Shown: positions 45,934-53,893 of the stretch, in pieces
Position numbering within the stretch: position 1 is the stretch's first letter
How the letters are laid out: each line of letters opens with the position of its first letter
Assembly: GCA_023384095.1 (NCBI GenBank)
Contig: JAHDXT010000016.1
Location: forward strand, 18,730 to 82,729
DNA length: 64,000 bases
Direction: 5' to 3'
DNA from: Hyphomicrobiaceae bacterium
GTDB taxonomy: Bacteria > Pseudomonadota > Alphaproteobacteria > Rhizobiales > Hyphomicrobiaceae
Made by a program: the position numbers and the translations under genes
Notes under the pieces: model-generated
Databases searched by the model: none
What the model saw: only the letters and a program-made list of their open reading frames with translations
Told to the model about the DNA's origin: nothing

Positions 45934-46530
45934 CTACCCGAAGCTGCTGGCCAGCAGGAAGGGTGCGGCCTCGCCGGCGGGCTCCGCCGGGCCCATCTCG
46001 TCGACGGCGCTCAGCATCCGGCCGCTGCGGCCGAGCAGGTCGTCGGCAAGGCGGACGAGGAGCCGGTTGGGCGAGGCGGTTACGGAGGCCTCCCTGATCC
46101 GCCGCGCCAGCAGCCGCTCCGGCGCGTCGGGGTTGAGCGCGCAGAGCGTGATGAAAGCCGCCGCCGTCGAGCGGCTGATCCCAGCCCAGCAGTGCACGAC
46201 GAGGGAGCCGCGCCGGTTCCAGCCCCTGGCGAAGCGGATCAGCTCCTCGACGTGGCTTTCGCACGGGTGCACCAGCCCGTCCTGCGGCGCGACGATGTCG
46301 TTGACGGCGAGCCTCAGGTGATTGGCGGCCTCGATGCCCGCCGGCGTATCCAGCATCGTCTGCCGATTGATCAGCGTGACGAGATGCCGGGCGCCGCTGC
46401 CGTCGAGCGTCTCGCGGACCAGGCTCAGCGGGCAGACGTGCAGCGCGCCGGAGGACTCGACTGAGGATCGGGCGAGCAGGTCCGCAGGCCGGCTCGGTGC
46501 TGACGCAGGTGATCGAATGTCGCGGCTCAT
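45934..46530 (-). CDS. Tyrosine/dual-specificity phosphatase-like protein
   Basis: The 198-residue protein has the phosphatase loop HCWAGISRSTAAAF near residue 118, a C-x5-R signature with the Ser/Thr after Arg. An Asp general-acid candidate lies in HLRLAVNDIVAP about 45 residues earlier. The preceding RGSLVVHC strand and following FITLCALNPDAPE helix fit a compact cysteine phosphatase. Such proteins are common in alphaproteobacteria, often near metabolic regulator genes; the substrate is unknown. It lies upstream of the nadQ-like gene in the same direction, with about 110 bases between. Confidence 0.8.
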   Translation of the reverse strand: MSRDIRSPASAPSRPADLLARSSVESSGALHVCPLSLVRETLDGSGARHLVTLINRQTMLDTPAGIEAANHLRLAVNDIVAPQDGLVHPCESHVEELIRFARGWNRRGSLVVHCWAGISRSTAAAFITLCALNPDAPERLLARRIREASVTASPNRLLVRLADDLLGRSGRMLSAVDEMGPAEPAGEAAPFLLASSFG

Positions 46531-46647
46531 CTCCAGGCCCGCTGCGGCCGGCGCGACTTCCAGCGCCGGCTAGGCAAGCAGATGACCGAATTTCGCCGTA
46601 GAATGCAAGCCATGCAGGCCGGGACGAAGTGTCGGACCGGCTGGGGC

Positions 46648-47157
46648 TCAGCCGCGCCGCTTCGCCCTGCGCGGCCCCGGCCCGAGGTTGACGCCGCTGC
46701 CGATGGGCGATCCGCTCGTATCGGCCGGCATGCCGCCGGTACCGATGCCCGGCCTGTTGTCGGGATCGTTCGGTGGCTCGGGCGCGCTGGCCGGCGGCGA
46801 GACCGACGCCTCGAGATAGCTGTCGGTCCCCGGCTCGATGGGGTTCTGCCTGTCGCGGCGCGTCGGCGGCTCCGGCGCATCCTTTCTGGTGCGGGCGCGC
46901 ACCTGCAGCGCGTTCTCGACCCCCGTCACGCCCTCGGCCTCGAACGCGACCACCTCGGCCATCTGCCGCGCCAGCTCGCTCGGGACCGTGCCCGCGAGGA
47001 TCACGCGCGCGCCCTCCGCCCGCACCTCGATGTCGGAAGCGTCGATGCCGGGGTCGTCCGCGAGCCGGAGCTGGACGTCCTCGACGATGCGCCCGTCCGG
47101 AGGGTGCTCGCCCGACGATGCGCCCTCGCCGCTCGTTCTCCTGCTCTCCGACGCCAT
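46648..47157 (-). CDS. BON-domain protein
   Basis: The 169-residue protein begins MASESRRTSGEGASSGEHPPDGR. A BON domain lies at about 22-95 (GRIVEDVQLRLADDPGIDASDIEVRAEGARVILAGTVPSELARQMAEVVAFEAEGVTGVENALQV). The rest is a low-complexity proline/glycine-rich tail ending in a basic patch (GPGPRRAKRRG). It lacks a signal peptide, so a cytoplasmic location is likely; BON domains bind phospholipid or other macromolecules. It diverges from a CBS/BON gene pair. Confidence 0.78.
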   Translation of the reverse strand: MASESRRTSGEGASSGEHPPDGRIVEDVQLRLADDPGIDASDIEVRAEGARVILAGTVPSELARQMAEVVAFEAEGVTGVENALQVRARTRKDAPEPPTRRDRQNPIEPGTDSYLEASVSPPASAPEPPNDPDNRPGIGTGGMPADTSGSPIGSGVNLGPGPRRAKRRG

Positions 47158-47327
47158 GTCCTGCCGTGCTCCTGCTCGTGGCTCGCCGCGTCCGTGCTCC
47201 CTGGGAACGCCGCCCGTGCCGAGGCGGTTGCATCGCTGGCGCCCGCAGCCGGAACCCTGGTGGACGGGGGACGTTTCGGAAGGCAGGAGGTCCCGGCGAG
47301 ACCGGGAAGCACCGGAGGTCAGCGGCA

Positions 47328-47795
47328 ATGAAAGTCTCCGAGGTCATGACCCGCGAGGTCGAGGTCATCTCCCCCGATGCCAGCCTGCGCGAGGCGGCGC
47401 GCAAGATGGACGACCTCAACGTCGGCGTGCTGCCGGTCTGCGACGGCCAGCGCCTCGTCGGCGTCCTCACCGACAGGGACATCACGGTGCGCGCCACCGC
47501 CATCGGCGAGTCGCCCGACGTGACGCGCGTCGACGAGGTGATGAGCGGCGAGGTGTGGTGGTGCCACGAGGACGACGAGATCGACGACGTCGCGCACCGC
47601 ATGGGGGAGAAGCAGATCCGCCGGATGCCCGTCATCGACCACAACCGGATGCTGGTGGGCATCGTCGCGCTGGGCGACATGGCGACCGACCGGGCGCCTG
47701 GCACGCAGGAGGCGCTGCGGCGGATCTCGGAGCCCTCGGAGCCGGACTGGTCGGGAACGCTGTCGAGCCGGCGCGCCGATCCGACGCGCTCCTGA
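47328..47795 (+). CDS. CBS-domain pair protein
   Basis: The 155-residue protein is essentially a Bateman module of two CBS domains: MKVSEVMTREVEVISPDASLREAARKMDDLNVGVLPVCDGQRLVGVLTDRDIT and VMSGEVWWCHEDDEIDDVAHRMGEKQIRRMPVIDHNRMLVGIVALGD. Such modules bind adenosine nucleotides and act as energy sensors. ATG at 47328 follows GGAGGTCAGCGGCA. A BON-domain gene follows after 23 bases. Longer frames upstream are out of phase with the family. Confidence 0.9.
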   Translation: MKVSEVMTREVEVISPDASLREAARKMDDLNVGVLPVCDGQRLVGVLTDRDITVRATAIGESPDVTRVDEVMSGEVWWCHEDDEIDDVAHRMGEKQIRRMPVIDHNRMLVGIVALGDMATDRAPGTQEALRRISEPSEPDWSGTLSSRRADPTRS

Positions 47796-47818
47796 GAAGT
47801 GGACGAGGTGATCCCGCC

Positions 47819-48106
47819 ATGCCCGACGAACCCGCCGCGACACGGTCCAACGATCTGATCGCCGAGGATATCCTCGCGGGGCTGGAGGCGGCTCCCGAGA
47901 TCGACGCCACGGAGGTCGACATCGACGTCGACCGGGGCGTCGTGGCGCTCAACGGCACCGTTGACACCTACGCCGTCAAGGAGCTGGCGGGCGCGATCGC
48001 CCAGCGCGTGGCCGGAGTGGGGGACGTGCACAACCGTCTGCGCATCCGCAAGGATGCGGGTGTGCTCCCGGACGTCAGGTTCAAGCGGCTGCGCATCGCG
48101 AAGTGA
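47819..48106 (+). CDS. Small BON-domain protein
   Basis: The 95-residue protein is a single BON domain: DLIAEDILAGLEAAPEIDATEVDIDVDRGVVALNGTVDTYAVKELAGAIAQRVAGVGDVHNRLRIR. It has no leader and no membrane segment. It follows the CBS gene by 23 bases in the same direction and is convergent with the membrane-protein gene. Its role is unknown. Confidence 0.85.
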   Translation: MPDEPAATRSNDLIAEDILAGLEAAPEIDATEVDIDVDRGVVALNGTVDTYAVKELAGAIAQRVAGVGDVHNRLRIRKDAGVLPDVRFKRLRIAK

Positions 48107-48138
48107 GGCGGACGAGACCGGCGCAGGCCAAAGGCCGC

Positions 48139-48786
48139 TCAGGCCGTGCGCGGCATCCAGCGCCGCAGCGCGAGGTGAACGGGCGCGAACAGCACCGCCG
48201 GCATGCCCACCATCAACATCAGCAGCCACGCCCAGCCGGGCATGAGCGTCTGCGGCTCGGTGTCGCTGAAGCCGTAGATGTAGTTGATGTTGCGCGCCGT
48301 GCCGCCGGGTTCGAGGCTCGGCGGCGGCAGGAAGAAGTATGAGACCAGAAGCACGACCCAGGCCAGCACGGTCCATGCCCGGAACGCCCGCGTGTCGTAG
48401 CCGAGGCGCCAGACCAGGTACAGCAGGAGCGCCGGCAGCCACAGGTGAAAGAGCGACAGCGCCCTGAGATAGAGCGGGTAGGCGGCGTCGAACATGTAGC
48501 CGGTCATGCCGGTCAGCTCCGTCCCCGCCAGCTTGGCGATCAGATCGGCGATCCACAGGGCCTGCGTCGCCAGCGTGCCGACGGCTGGCATCGACGCCAG
48601 CAGCGGGCGTTCCGGCCAGACCGCCGCGAGAACGAAAAACATGGCGAGATCGCTGAAGTAGAGGAAGTTGGCCGGCCCGTAGTGATGCCAGTAGACCGGC
48701 ACCAGGACGGCCATGAAGGCGGTGTAGGCGAGCTTCAGCCAGAGTGGGATCGAGGACACGTGGGCCCCGCCGGGTCTCAAGCCCAT
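48139..48786 (-). CDS. Polytopic membrane protein of unknown function
   Basis: The 215-residue protein has about six hydrophobic segments, beginning SSIPLWLKLAYTAFMAVLVPVYWHHYGPANFLYFSDLAMFFVLAAVW, and a conserved-looking PPPSLEPGGTARNINYIYGFSDTEPQT loop. It resembles unnamed conserved membrane proteins found in several phyla; I do not recognise a function. GTG at 48759 (VSSIPLW) is a possible alternative start. It starts 13 bases after the MoxR stop, so the two are probably cotranscribed. Confidence 0.75.
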   Translation of the reverse strand: MGLRPGGAHVSSIPLWLKLAYTAFMAVLVPVYWHHYGPANFLYFSDLAMFFVLAAVWPERPLLASMPAVGTLATQALWIADLIAKLAGTELTGMTGYMFDAAYPLYLRALSLFHLWLPALLLYLVWRLGYDTRAFRAWTVLAWVVLLVSYFFLPPPSLEPGGTARNINYIYGFSDTEPQTLMPGWAWLLMLMVGMPAVLFAPVHLALRRWMPRTA

Positions 48787-48799
48787 GCGGCGGGCCTCG

Positions 48800-49654
48800 T
48801 CATTTCTGCCCCTGCCGCCTCGTCATGAACGCCAGCCGCTCGAACAGGTGCACGTCCTGCTCGTTCTTGAGAAGAGCCCCGTGCAAGGGCGGGATCAGCT
48901 TGCGCGGATCGCCCTCGCGCAGCGTCTCGGGGCCGATGTCCTCGTTGAGCAGCAGCTTGATCCAGTCGAGCAGCTCCGAGGTCGACGGCTTCTTCTTGAG
49001 TCCGGGAACCTCGCGCAGCTCGTAGAAGATCCGCAGCGCCTCCGATACGAGCCGCCCTTTGAGCCCGGGAAAATGCACCTCGACGATGGCCCGCATCGTC
49101 TCGGCGTCCGGGAACTTGATGTAATGGAAGAAGCAGCGGCGCAGGAATGCGTCCGGCAGCTCCTTCTCGTTGTTCGACGTGATGATCACGATCGGCCGGT
49201 TGCGGGCCTTCACCGTCTCGCCCGTCTCGTAGACGTAGAACTCCATGCGGTCGAGCTCCTGCAGCAGGTCGTTCGGGAACTCGATGTCGGCCTTGTCGAT
49301 CTCGTCGATGAGCAGCACCGGGCGGACCTCCATCTCGAAGGCGTCCCAGAGCTTGCCGCGCCGGATGTAGTTGCCGATGTCCTTGACGCGCGCGTCGCCG
49401 AGCTGGCTGTCGCGCAATCGGCTCACCGCATCGTACTCGTAGAGGCCCTGCTGCGCCTTGGTCGTCGATTTGATGTGCCATTCGATGATCGGCACGCCCA
49501 GCGACCCGGCGACCTCGACGGCCAGCATGGTCTTGCCCGTCCCAGGCTCGCCCTTGACCAGCAGCGGGCGCTGCAGCGTGACGGCCGCATTGACGGCGAC
49601 GGTCAGGTCCTCCGTCGCGACGTAGCTCTGTGTCCCCTCGAAGCGTCTCGACAA
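48800..49654 (-). CDS. MoxR-type AAA+ ATPase
   Basis: The 284-residue ATPase of the MoxR class begins at TTG 49654 with GGGGAGG six bases upstream (LSRRFEGTQSYVATEDL). It has Walker A KGEPGTGKTMLAVEVAG near residue 31, Walker B PVLLIDEIDKADIEFPNDLLQELD, sensor 1 IITSNNEKELPDAFLRR, and the MoxR lid region FPDAETMRAIVEVHFPG. MoxR proteins usually act with a von Willebrand factor A (CoxE-like) partner encoded directly downstream, but here the next gene encodes an unrelated membrane protein. The upstream open frame to 49891 has no ribosome binding site. Confidence 0.88.
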   Translation of the reverse strand: MSRRFEGTQSYVATEDLTVAVNAAVTLQRPLLVKGEPGTGKTMLAVEVAGSLGVPIIEWHIKSTTKAQQGLYEYDAVSRLRDSQLGDARVKDIGNYIRRGKLWDAFEMEVRPVLLIDEIDKADIEFPNDLLQELDRMEFYVYETGETVKARNRPIVIITSNNEKELPDAFLRRCFFHYIKFPDAETMRAIVEVHFPGLKGRLVSEALRIFYELREVPGLKKKPSTSELLDWIKLLLNEDIGPETLREGDPRKLIPPLHGALLKNEQDVHLFERLAFMTRRQGQK

Positions 49655-49754
49655 CCCTGGCCTCCCCTTCGTGCTCGCGGGCGAGCGCGGCAGATTAGAG
49701 GCCGGGCCCTGCGCCAGCAAGGCAGCTCGCCGCGCGGCATAAGGTAGGACAGAT

Positions 49755-49790
49755 GGAGCGCCACCTCCGGGGGAGAGGAGGTGGCGCTCC
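49755..49790. repeat. Perfect 14-base hairpin of unknown role
   Basis: GGAGCGCCACCTCC (49755-49768) is perfectly complementary to GGAGGTGGCGCTCC (49777-49790), with an eight-base loop. It lies 100 bases upstream of the MoxR start, in a non-coding region, and lacks a T-run. It could be an RNA structure or a protein site. Confidence 0.6.
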
Positions 49791-50244
49791 CATCGGCGCT
49801 GTCGCGCCAGGGGACGACCTGCTGCAGCGCAGAGCGGCCTCAGTGCCCCGCCGGGTTGGGGAAAGCGCGGGGGGGGCCGCATGCGCAGCACATGAGCGTC
49901 GTCCAGCCTCGGGATGCGTGCTCGTCCTCCTTTCTCCTTTGCTCAACCGCTCGCGGCCTGCATTGCGAGCGGCACGGACTGACCTGCGGCGCTCACCTGG
50001 CTCTCACCTCCCGATCACGCCGGGGGGAGCGCCGGCGGGCCAAAAGGGGAGCGCGCTCGCAATGGGGAGGCGGAGCCCTGCAGGGCAGAACCTTCATCAC
50101 ACCTTCTCACGTGGACGCGCCCTCACGACTCGCGCGCCAAGGGAGATTGTCAAACTAAATTGAAGACAACGTAAACGAGTAATCCAAAATTGCAAGTTGC
50201 ACGAGCGGGGCCGTGCGCGCCGTGATGCGTGCGCGCGGACCCGT

Positions 50245-50297
50245 TTGCCAACTCCAAGAGCCAGCACGGGAAATCCTTGACTTGGAAAGTTGGCAAG
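50245..50297. promoter_or_regulatory. Inverted repeat in the dksA promoter region
   Basis: TTGCCAACTCCAAG (50245-50258) and CTTGGAAAGTTGGCAA (50281-50296) are inverted copies differing by two inserted bases. They bracket 22 bases and lie 80-130 bases upstream of the dksA ATG. The second arm overlaps a TTGACT hexamer (50277-50282) that could be a -35 element. The structure suggests a regulator site or mRNA hairpin. Confidence 0.45.
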
Positions 50298-50374
50298 CTA
50301 AAAGCGGGGCCAACCGTCATGCTCAGTATGCGCGAGCTGATCGTCGCTGCGCGAGCCGTGTTCGCAGGGTTATA

Positions 50375-50863
50375 ATGAGCACCACAAAAGACCGAAAATC
50401 GCATGCCAAGACAAAAGGCAAGTCGATGAAGGTGGAGGCAACGCTGTCCAGCCTGCTGCTGCCGGAGGACTATCGGCCGTCCGAGGACGAACCGTTCATG
50501 AACATGCGACAGCGGGCGTACTTCCGGCGCAAGCTGCTCGCCTGGAAGGAGGATATCGTACTGCAGACCCGCGAGACGCTGATGGGCCTGCACGAGGATT
50601 GCACGCAGCATGCCGACCTCGCAGATCGTGCGACGTCGGAGGCCGACAGGGCGCTCGAGCTCAGGGCACGCGACCGGCATCGCAAGCTCATCGCTAAGAT
50701 CGACGCGGCGCTGGCCAGGATCGAGGACGGAACCTACGGCTATTGCGAGGAGACGGGGGAGCCGATCGGACTGCGCCGCCTCGACGCAAGGCCGATCGCG
50801 ACCCTCAGCCTCGAAGCCCAGGAGCGGCACGAGCGCCGCGAGCGGGTCTATCGCGAGGACTGA
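50375..50863 (+). CDS. dksA: DksA/TraR-family transcription factor
   Basis: DksA binds the secondary channel of RNA polymerase and potentiates ppGpp. The 162-residue protein has the coiled coil (about 40-110: FMNMRQRAYFRRKLLAWKEDIVLQTRETLMGLHED..., ADLADRATSEADRALELRARDRHRKLIAKIDAALARIEDGTYGYCEETGEPI). The conserved acid tip D-x-x-D-x-A (DLADRA) is present. Only one cysteine (CEETGEPI) of the usual four zinc cysteines remains, as in other alphaproteobacterial DksA proteins. ATG at 50375 is used; ATG at 50426 is an alternative 17 codons later. It is convergent with the mechanosensitive channel gene. Confidence 0.93.
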   Translation: MSTTKDRKSHAKTKGKSMKVEATLSSLLLPEDYRPSEDEPFMNMRQRAYFRRKLLAWKEDIVLQTRETLMGLHEDCTQHADLADRATSEADRALELRARDRHRKLIAKIDAALARIEDGTYGYCEETGEPIGLRRLDARPIATLSLEAQERHERRERVYRED

Positions 50864-50891
50864 GCGGTCGGTCCTCGCGCCGCAGGCGGCC

Positions 50892-53387
50892 TCACGCGTC
50901 GCCCGCCTCCACCTCCTTCTCACGGCGGCGCGCCTCCAATGCCTGCGCGAATACCTGGCGCACGCCGTCCAGGTCGCGCAGATGGACGTCGTGCTGCGGG
51001 AAGGGAATCTCGATGCCGGCTTCCCGGAGCGCCTTGAAGATAGCGACGCGCAGCTCGCTCTGCGCGGCGCCCCTGCGGCCGATGTCCGGCACGAAGGCGT
51101 ACAGCGAGAAGAGCAGGGCGCTGTCTCCGAAATCGTCGAACATCGCCACCGGCCTCGGCTCCTTCAGCAGCGATGTCGACTGGTCCGCGACACGAAGCAG
51201 AATTCCGAGCACCTGCTCCGGGTCGGCCCTGTAGGAGACGCCGACGCGAACGATTAGCCGGCCGATCAGGTTGCGGTGCGTCCAGTTCGTGACCGAGCCG
51301 GTGATCAGCTCGGAGTTGGGGATGATGAGGCTGGCGCGGTCGAAGGTCTCGATCTCGGTCGCGCGCACGTTGATGCGCCGGACGAAGCCTTCCTGGCCGT
51401 TGACCACGATCCAGTCGCCGACCTTGATCGGCCGCTCGACGAGCAGGATGATGCCGGACACGAAGTTGTTGAAGATCGCCTGCAGGCCGAAGCCGATGCC
51501 GAGCGAGAGCGCGCCCGCGACGATGGCGAGTTGCGTGAAGTCGAGCCCCGCGTAGGACAGCGCCACGATGGTCGCCAGCCCTACTCCCGCGTAGCCGACA
51601 CCCATCAGCACCGAGTGGGAGATGGCACGGTCGACGCGCGCCGGCTCCAGGACCGAGCGGTCGAGCCAGCGCTGGACGAAACGGGTGCCGAACAGCAGCG
51701 CCAGGAAGAACACCGCCGCGAGCAGGATCCTGGCCAGCGAGATCTGGAACTGGCCGATCTCGAAACCGAAGATGCCGAGCTTCAGCCAGTCGACGATGTC
51801 GTCGCGTGAATAGCCCCACGTCAGCAGCACCAGCGGCAGAGCCGCGAGCAGCAGCACCACCTCCAGCAGGAACACCAGCGACCGCGTGACATAGCCGGTG
51901 CGCTCGTGATCGAGCCCCAGCTTCGCCTCCAGCAGTCGCCCGACCGGCCGGCCGCCGTCGGCGAGCACGCTCGCGGCGTGGCGGATGCCCACGTGTGCGA
52001 GCAGCAGGATGAGTGCCGCGCCGCCGGCGAGCATGAGCTGCGTCGCGATGAACCGTCCGAGAGCCACATACCCGAGCAGCGTCGTGGCGACGATCGCCAG
52101 CGCCAGCCCGGCGAGCGGCAGCTTCAGCCAGCGCGGGCTGAGCCGCGCCGGCGGCTCGACCAGGGCGGCCGCCCGCGTTGCGAGCGGCGTGCGCACGAAC
52201 GCGGCCAGCAGAACGGCGAGCGCGATGCTCGTCAGCGAAGCCTGGGCGACGCCGACCTCGAGCGGCAGGTAGAGCATCCGCACGACATCGCTCAGCAACA
52301 GGTCGAGCGCGAGCACGGCCGCCAGGCCCTTGATCAGCCGCAGCAGCTTCGGCGCGCTGGCGTCGGCGATGTCGACGAGCGGCAGGTCGGGCGGGCACGG
52401 GGCCAGGGCGGCCCTGGCCAGCGCCGAGATTGCCGCGAAGATGATGAACGCCTGCAGCGCGGAGTCGGCGAACTGTCCGGCAGTCAGCGTCAGCAGGTCG
52501 AGTGCGGCCAGTCCGCCATAGAGGACGACGGCGGTCGCCAGCGGAGGCAGTGCGAGCGAGGCGGCCATCCAGCAGGCCCTGCCGGCGCGGGGGAAAAAGC
52601 CCGAGAATTCGTGACCGACGGAGCTGAGCCGATAGCCGAGGCGGCGAATGCTCCATCTCGCGGCGGCATTGGCGCCGACGGCGACTGCAAGAACCAGCAT
52701 CAGGGCGACAGACTGCCCCCGCGCCATTTCCCACCAGCCGACCGCGATCGTCGCGACCTGCCGACCTGCGCGCGGCAGCTCCTCGGCGAGCCGGCGCCAG
52801 GTGGAGGCGGCGAGCGGGTTTCCAGAGCGCAGCAGCAGATCGCGCGCGAAGATCGCCTGCCGCAGCTCCTGGACGCGGCCGATCAACTGGCGCGAGCGGA
52901 CGCGTGTCAGCTCGGCGGTCTTGATCGCGCCGGCGATCTCCGCCTGCACCGCCGAGAGGCGGGCGCGCTCGTTCGCTATGGATGGGGCTTCCGGCGCGGC
53001 GTCCTTCTCGGGCGGTGGCCCGAGCTTCTCGAGCTGCGCGACGACAGCCGCCAGTCGCGGCTGCAACTCCGCGATCACCTGCTCGGAGTCGATCTCGATG
53101 CGTTCGATCTCGGTTCGCTGCGCGGCAAGCCCGGCTTCCCTGTCCTTGACGCGCTCCACCGCCTTCTCGGCCGTCTCGATCGCGGCTGCGACCCGCGCCA
53201 CCCCCTGTGCGAGGTCCTCCGGGAATACGAGTGACGGCGGCGCGGTCGTGGCGGGCTGCGCCGCAGCCGGCGTCGTCCGGTCGCCGTTCTCCGCAGCCGG
53301 CGCATCGAGCGGCCGGGCGATCGTCAGGCCGAGCGCGCCGGCGCAGACCAGTGCGGAAAGGAACAGCCGCGAAAACCTGGATGGCAT
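50892..53387 (-). CDS. MscS-family mechanosensitive channel with large N-terminal domain
   Basis: The 831-residue protein has a signal-like N-terminus (MPSRFSRLFLSALVCAGALGLTIARP), a periplasmic DUF3772-like helical region (about 60-210, with ERVKDREAGLAAQRTEIERIEIDSEQV and QLIGRVQELRQAIFARDLLL), about ten membrane segments, and a C-terminal MscS domain. The pore helix and following beta domain are seen in LDFTQLAIVAGALSLGIGFGLQAIFNNFVSGIILLVERPIKVGDWIVVNGQEGFVRRINVRATEIETFDRASLIIPNSELI. The pattern of glycines and alanines in LSLGIGFGLQ matches TM3 of MscS. ATG at 53387 gives the leader. It resembles KefA/MscK-type or long-form MscS proteins. The FliO-like gene lies 125 bases upstream on the same strand. 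Confidence 0.9.
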   Translation of the reverse strand: MPSRFSRLFLSALVCAGALGLTIARPLDAPAAENGDRTTPAAAQPATTAPPSLVFPEDLAQGVARVAAAIETAEKAVERVKDREAGLAAQRTEIERIEIDSEQVIAELQPRLAAVVAQLEKLGPPPEKDAAPEAPSIANERARLSAVQAEIAGAIKTAELTRVRSRQLIGRVQELRQAIFARDLLLRSGNPLAASTWRRLAEELPRAGRQVATIAVGWWEMARGQSVALMLVLAVAVGANAAARWSIRRLGYRLSSVGHEFSGFFPRAGRACWMAASLALPPLATAVVLYGGLAALDLLTLTAGQFADSALQAFIIFAAISALARAALAPCPPDLPLVDIADASAPKLLRLIKGLAAVLALDLLLSDVVRMLYLPLEVGVAQASLTSIALAVLLAAFVRTPLATRAAALVEPPARLSPRWLKLPLAGLALAIVATTLLGYVALGRFIATQLMLAGGAALILLLAHVGIRHAASVLADGGRPVGRLLEAKLGLDHERTGYVTRSLVFLLEVVLLLAALPLVLLTWGYSRDDIVDWLKLGIFGFEIGQFQISLARILLAAVFFLALLFGTRFVQRWLDRSVLEPARVDRAISHSVLMGVGYAGVGLATIVALSYAGLDFTQLAIVAGALSLGIGFGLQAIFNNFVSGIILLVERPIKVGDWIVVNGQEGFVRRINVRATEIETFDRASLIIPNSELITGSVTNWTHRNLIGRLIVRVGVSYRADPEQVLGILLRVADQSTSLLKEPRPVAMFDDFGDSALLFSLYAFVPDIGRRGAAQSELRVAIFKALREAGIEIPFPQHDVHLRDLDGVRQVFAQALEARRREKEVEAGDA

Positions 53388-53512
53388 GCTCCGGCTCCGT
53401 TCTACGCCACTGCTGTCCGCGTCAAGCCGCGCTGAGATGCCTGAGTCGTCCAGATCGGCGGCACCCGAACGGGTTTCCGATTTGCAGCAGCGGACCGGCG
53501 AGGAAGATCGTC

Positions 53513-53893
53513 TCAAGACTTGACCACGGCTTCGCTCAGAGGACGCGGCGCACGCTGGTAGACGGCGACCGGAGCCTCCACGGCGTCGCTTCTGCTCGAA
53601 ATGTCGGGCTGGATTCCGGTTTCGATCACCACGTCGACGGGCCCTCCGGTCATGACCAGGTGCTCGATGCCGTCGCGCCGGATGAGCAGGAGCTTGCGCC
53701 GGCCGTCGACGTTGGCCTGATCGACCACCTCCAGCCGCTTGGGCGGACGCGGGCCGAAGATGCTCCCCGCCAGCGCGTCCTTCAGCGCGCCGCTCGGAGA
53801 GCCTGTGGTGAAATACCCGCGCAGCAGCAGACCACTCACCACCAGGAGGGCGGCGATGAACACCACGAAGAGCAGCCAGTAGAGGATTTCCAT
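53513..53893 (-). CDS. Single-pass membrane protein, FliO-like
   Basis: The 126-residue protein has one N-terminal membrane segment (MEILYWLLFVVFIAALLVVSGLLL) followed by a short cytoplasmic domain with RRKLLLIRRDGIEHLVMTGGPVDVVIETGI. That segment resembles the C-terminal domain of FliO, the flagellar export chaperone for FliP, and similar proteins are annotated so in this order. It lies between mscS-type and cckA genes, far from the flagellar block, so a flagellar role is doubtful. ATG at 53893 is used; ATG at 53956 (MDVHASH) would add 21 residues. Confidence 0.6.
   Translation of the reverse strand: MEILYWLLFVVFIAALLVVSGLLLRGYFTTGSPSGALKDALAGSIFGPRPPKRLEVVDQANVDGRRKLLLIRRDGIEHLVMTGGPVDVVIETGIQPDISSRSDAVEAPVAVYQRAPRPLSEAVVKS

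Larger units (their letters stand above)
49655..50374. other. 720-base gene-poor stretch upstream of dksA
   Basis: No coding frame here has family similarity or an acceptable start, although several are open. The stretch contains a 14-base-stem hairpin at 49755-49790 and an inverted repeat at 50245-50297 near the dksA promoter. Sequence around 50140-50330 is more AT-rich than its surroundings, as expected for a promoter zone. Confidence 0.55.

Noticed and set aside
45860..48556. A minus-strand open frame of about 900 codons spanning several real genes.
   Set aside because: It overlaps the phosphatase, BON and CBS genes in the wrong phase, with low-complexity arginine-rich content and no start signal; it is a by-product of base composition.
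49753..50163. Overlapping plus-strand open frames of about 125-137 codons between the MoxR and dksA genes.
   Set aside because: No ribosome binding site, no family-like sequence, repetitive G-rich DNA and strongly biased composition; treated as non-coding.
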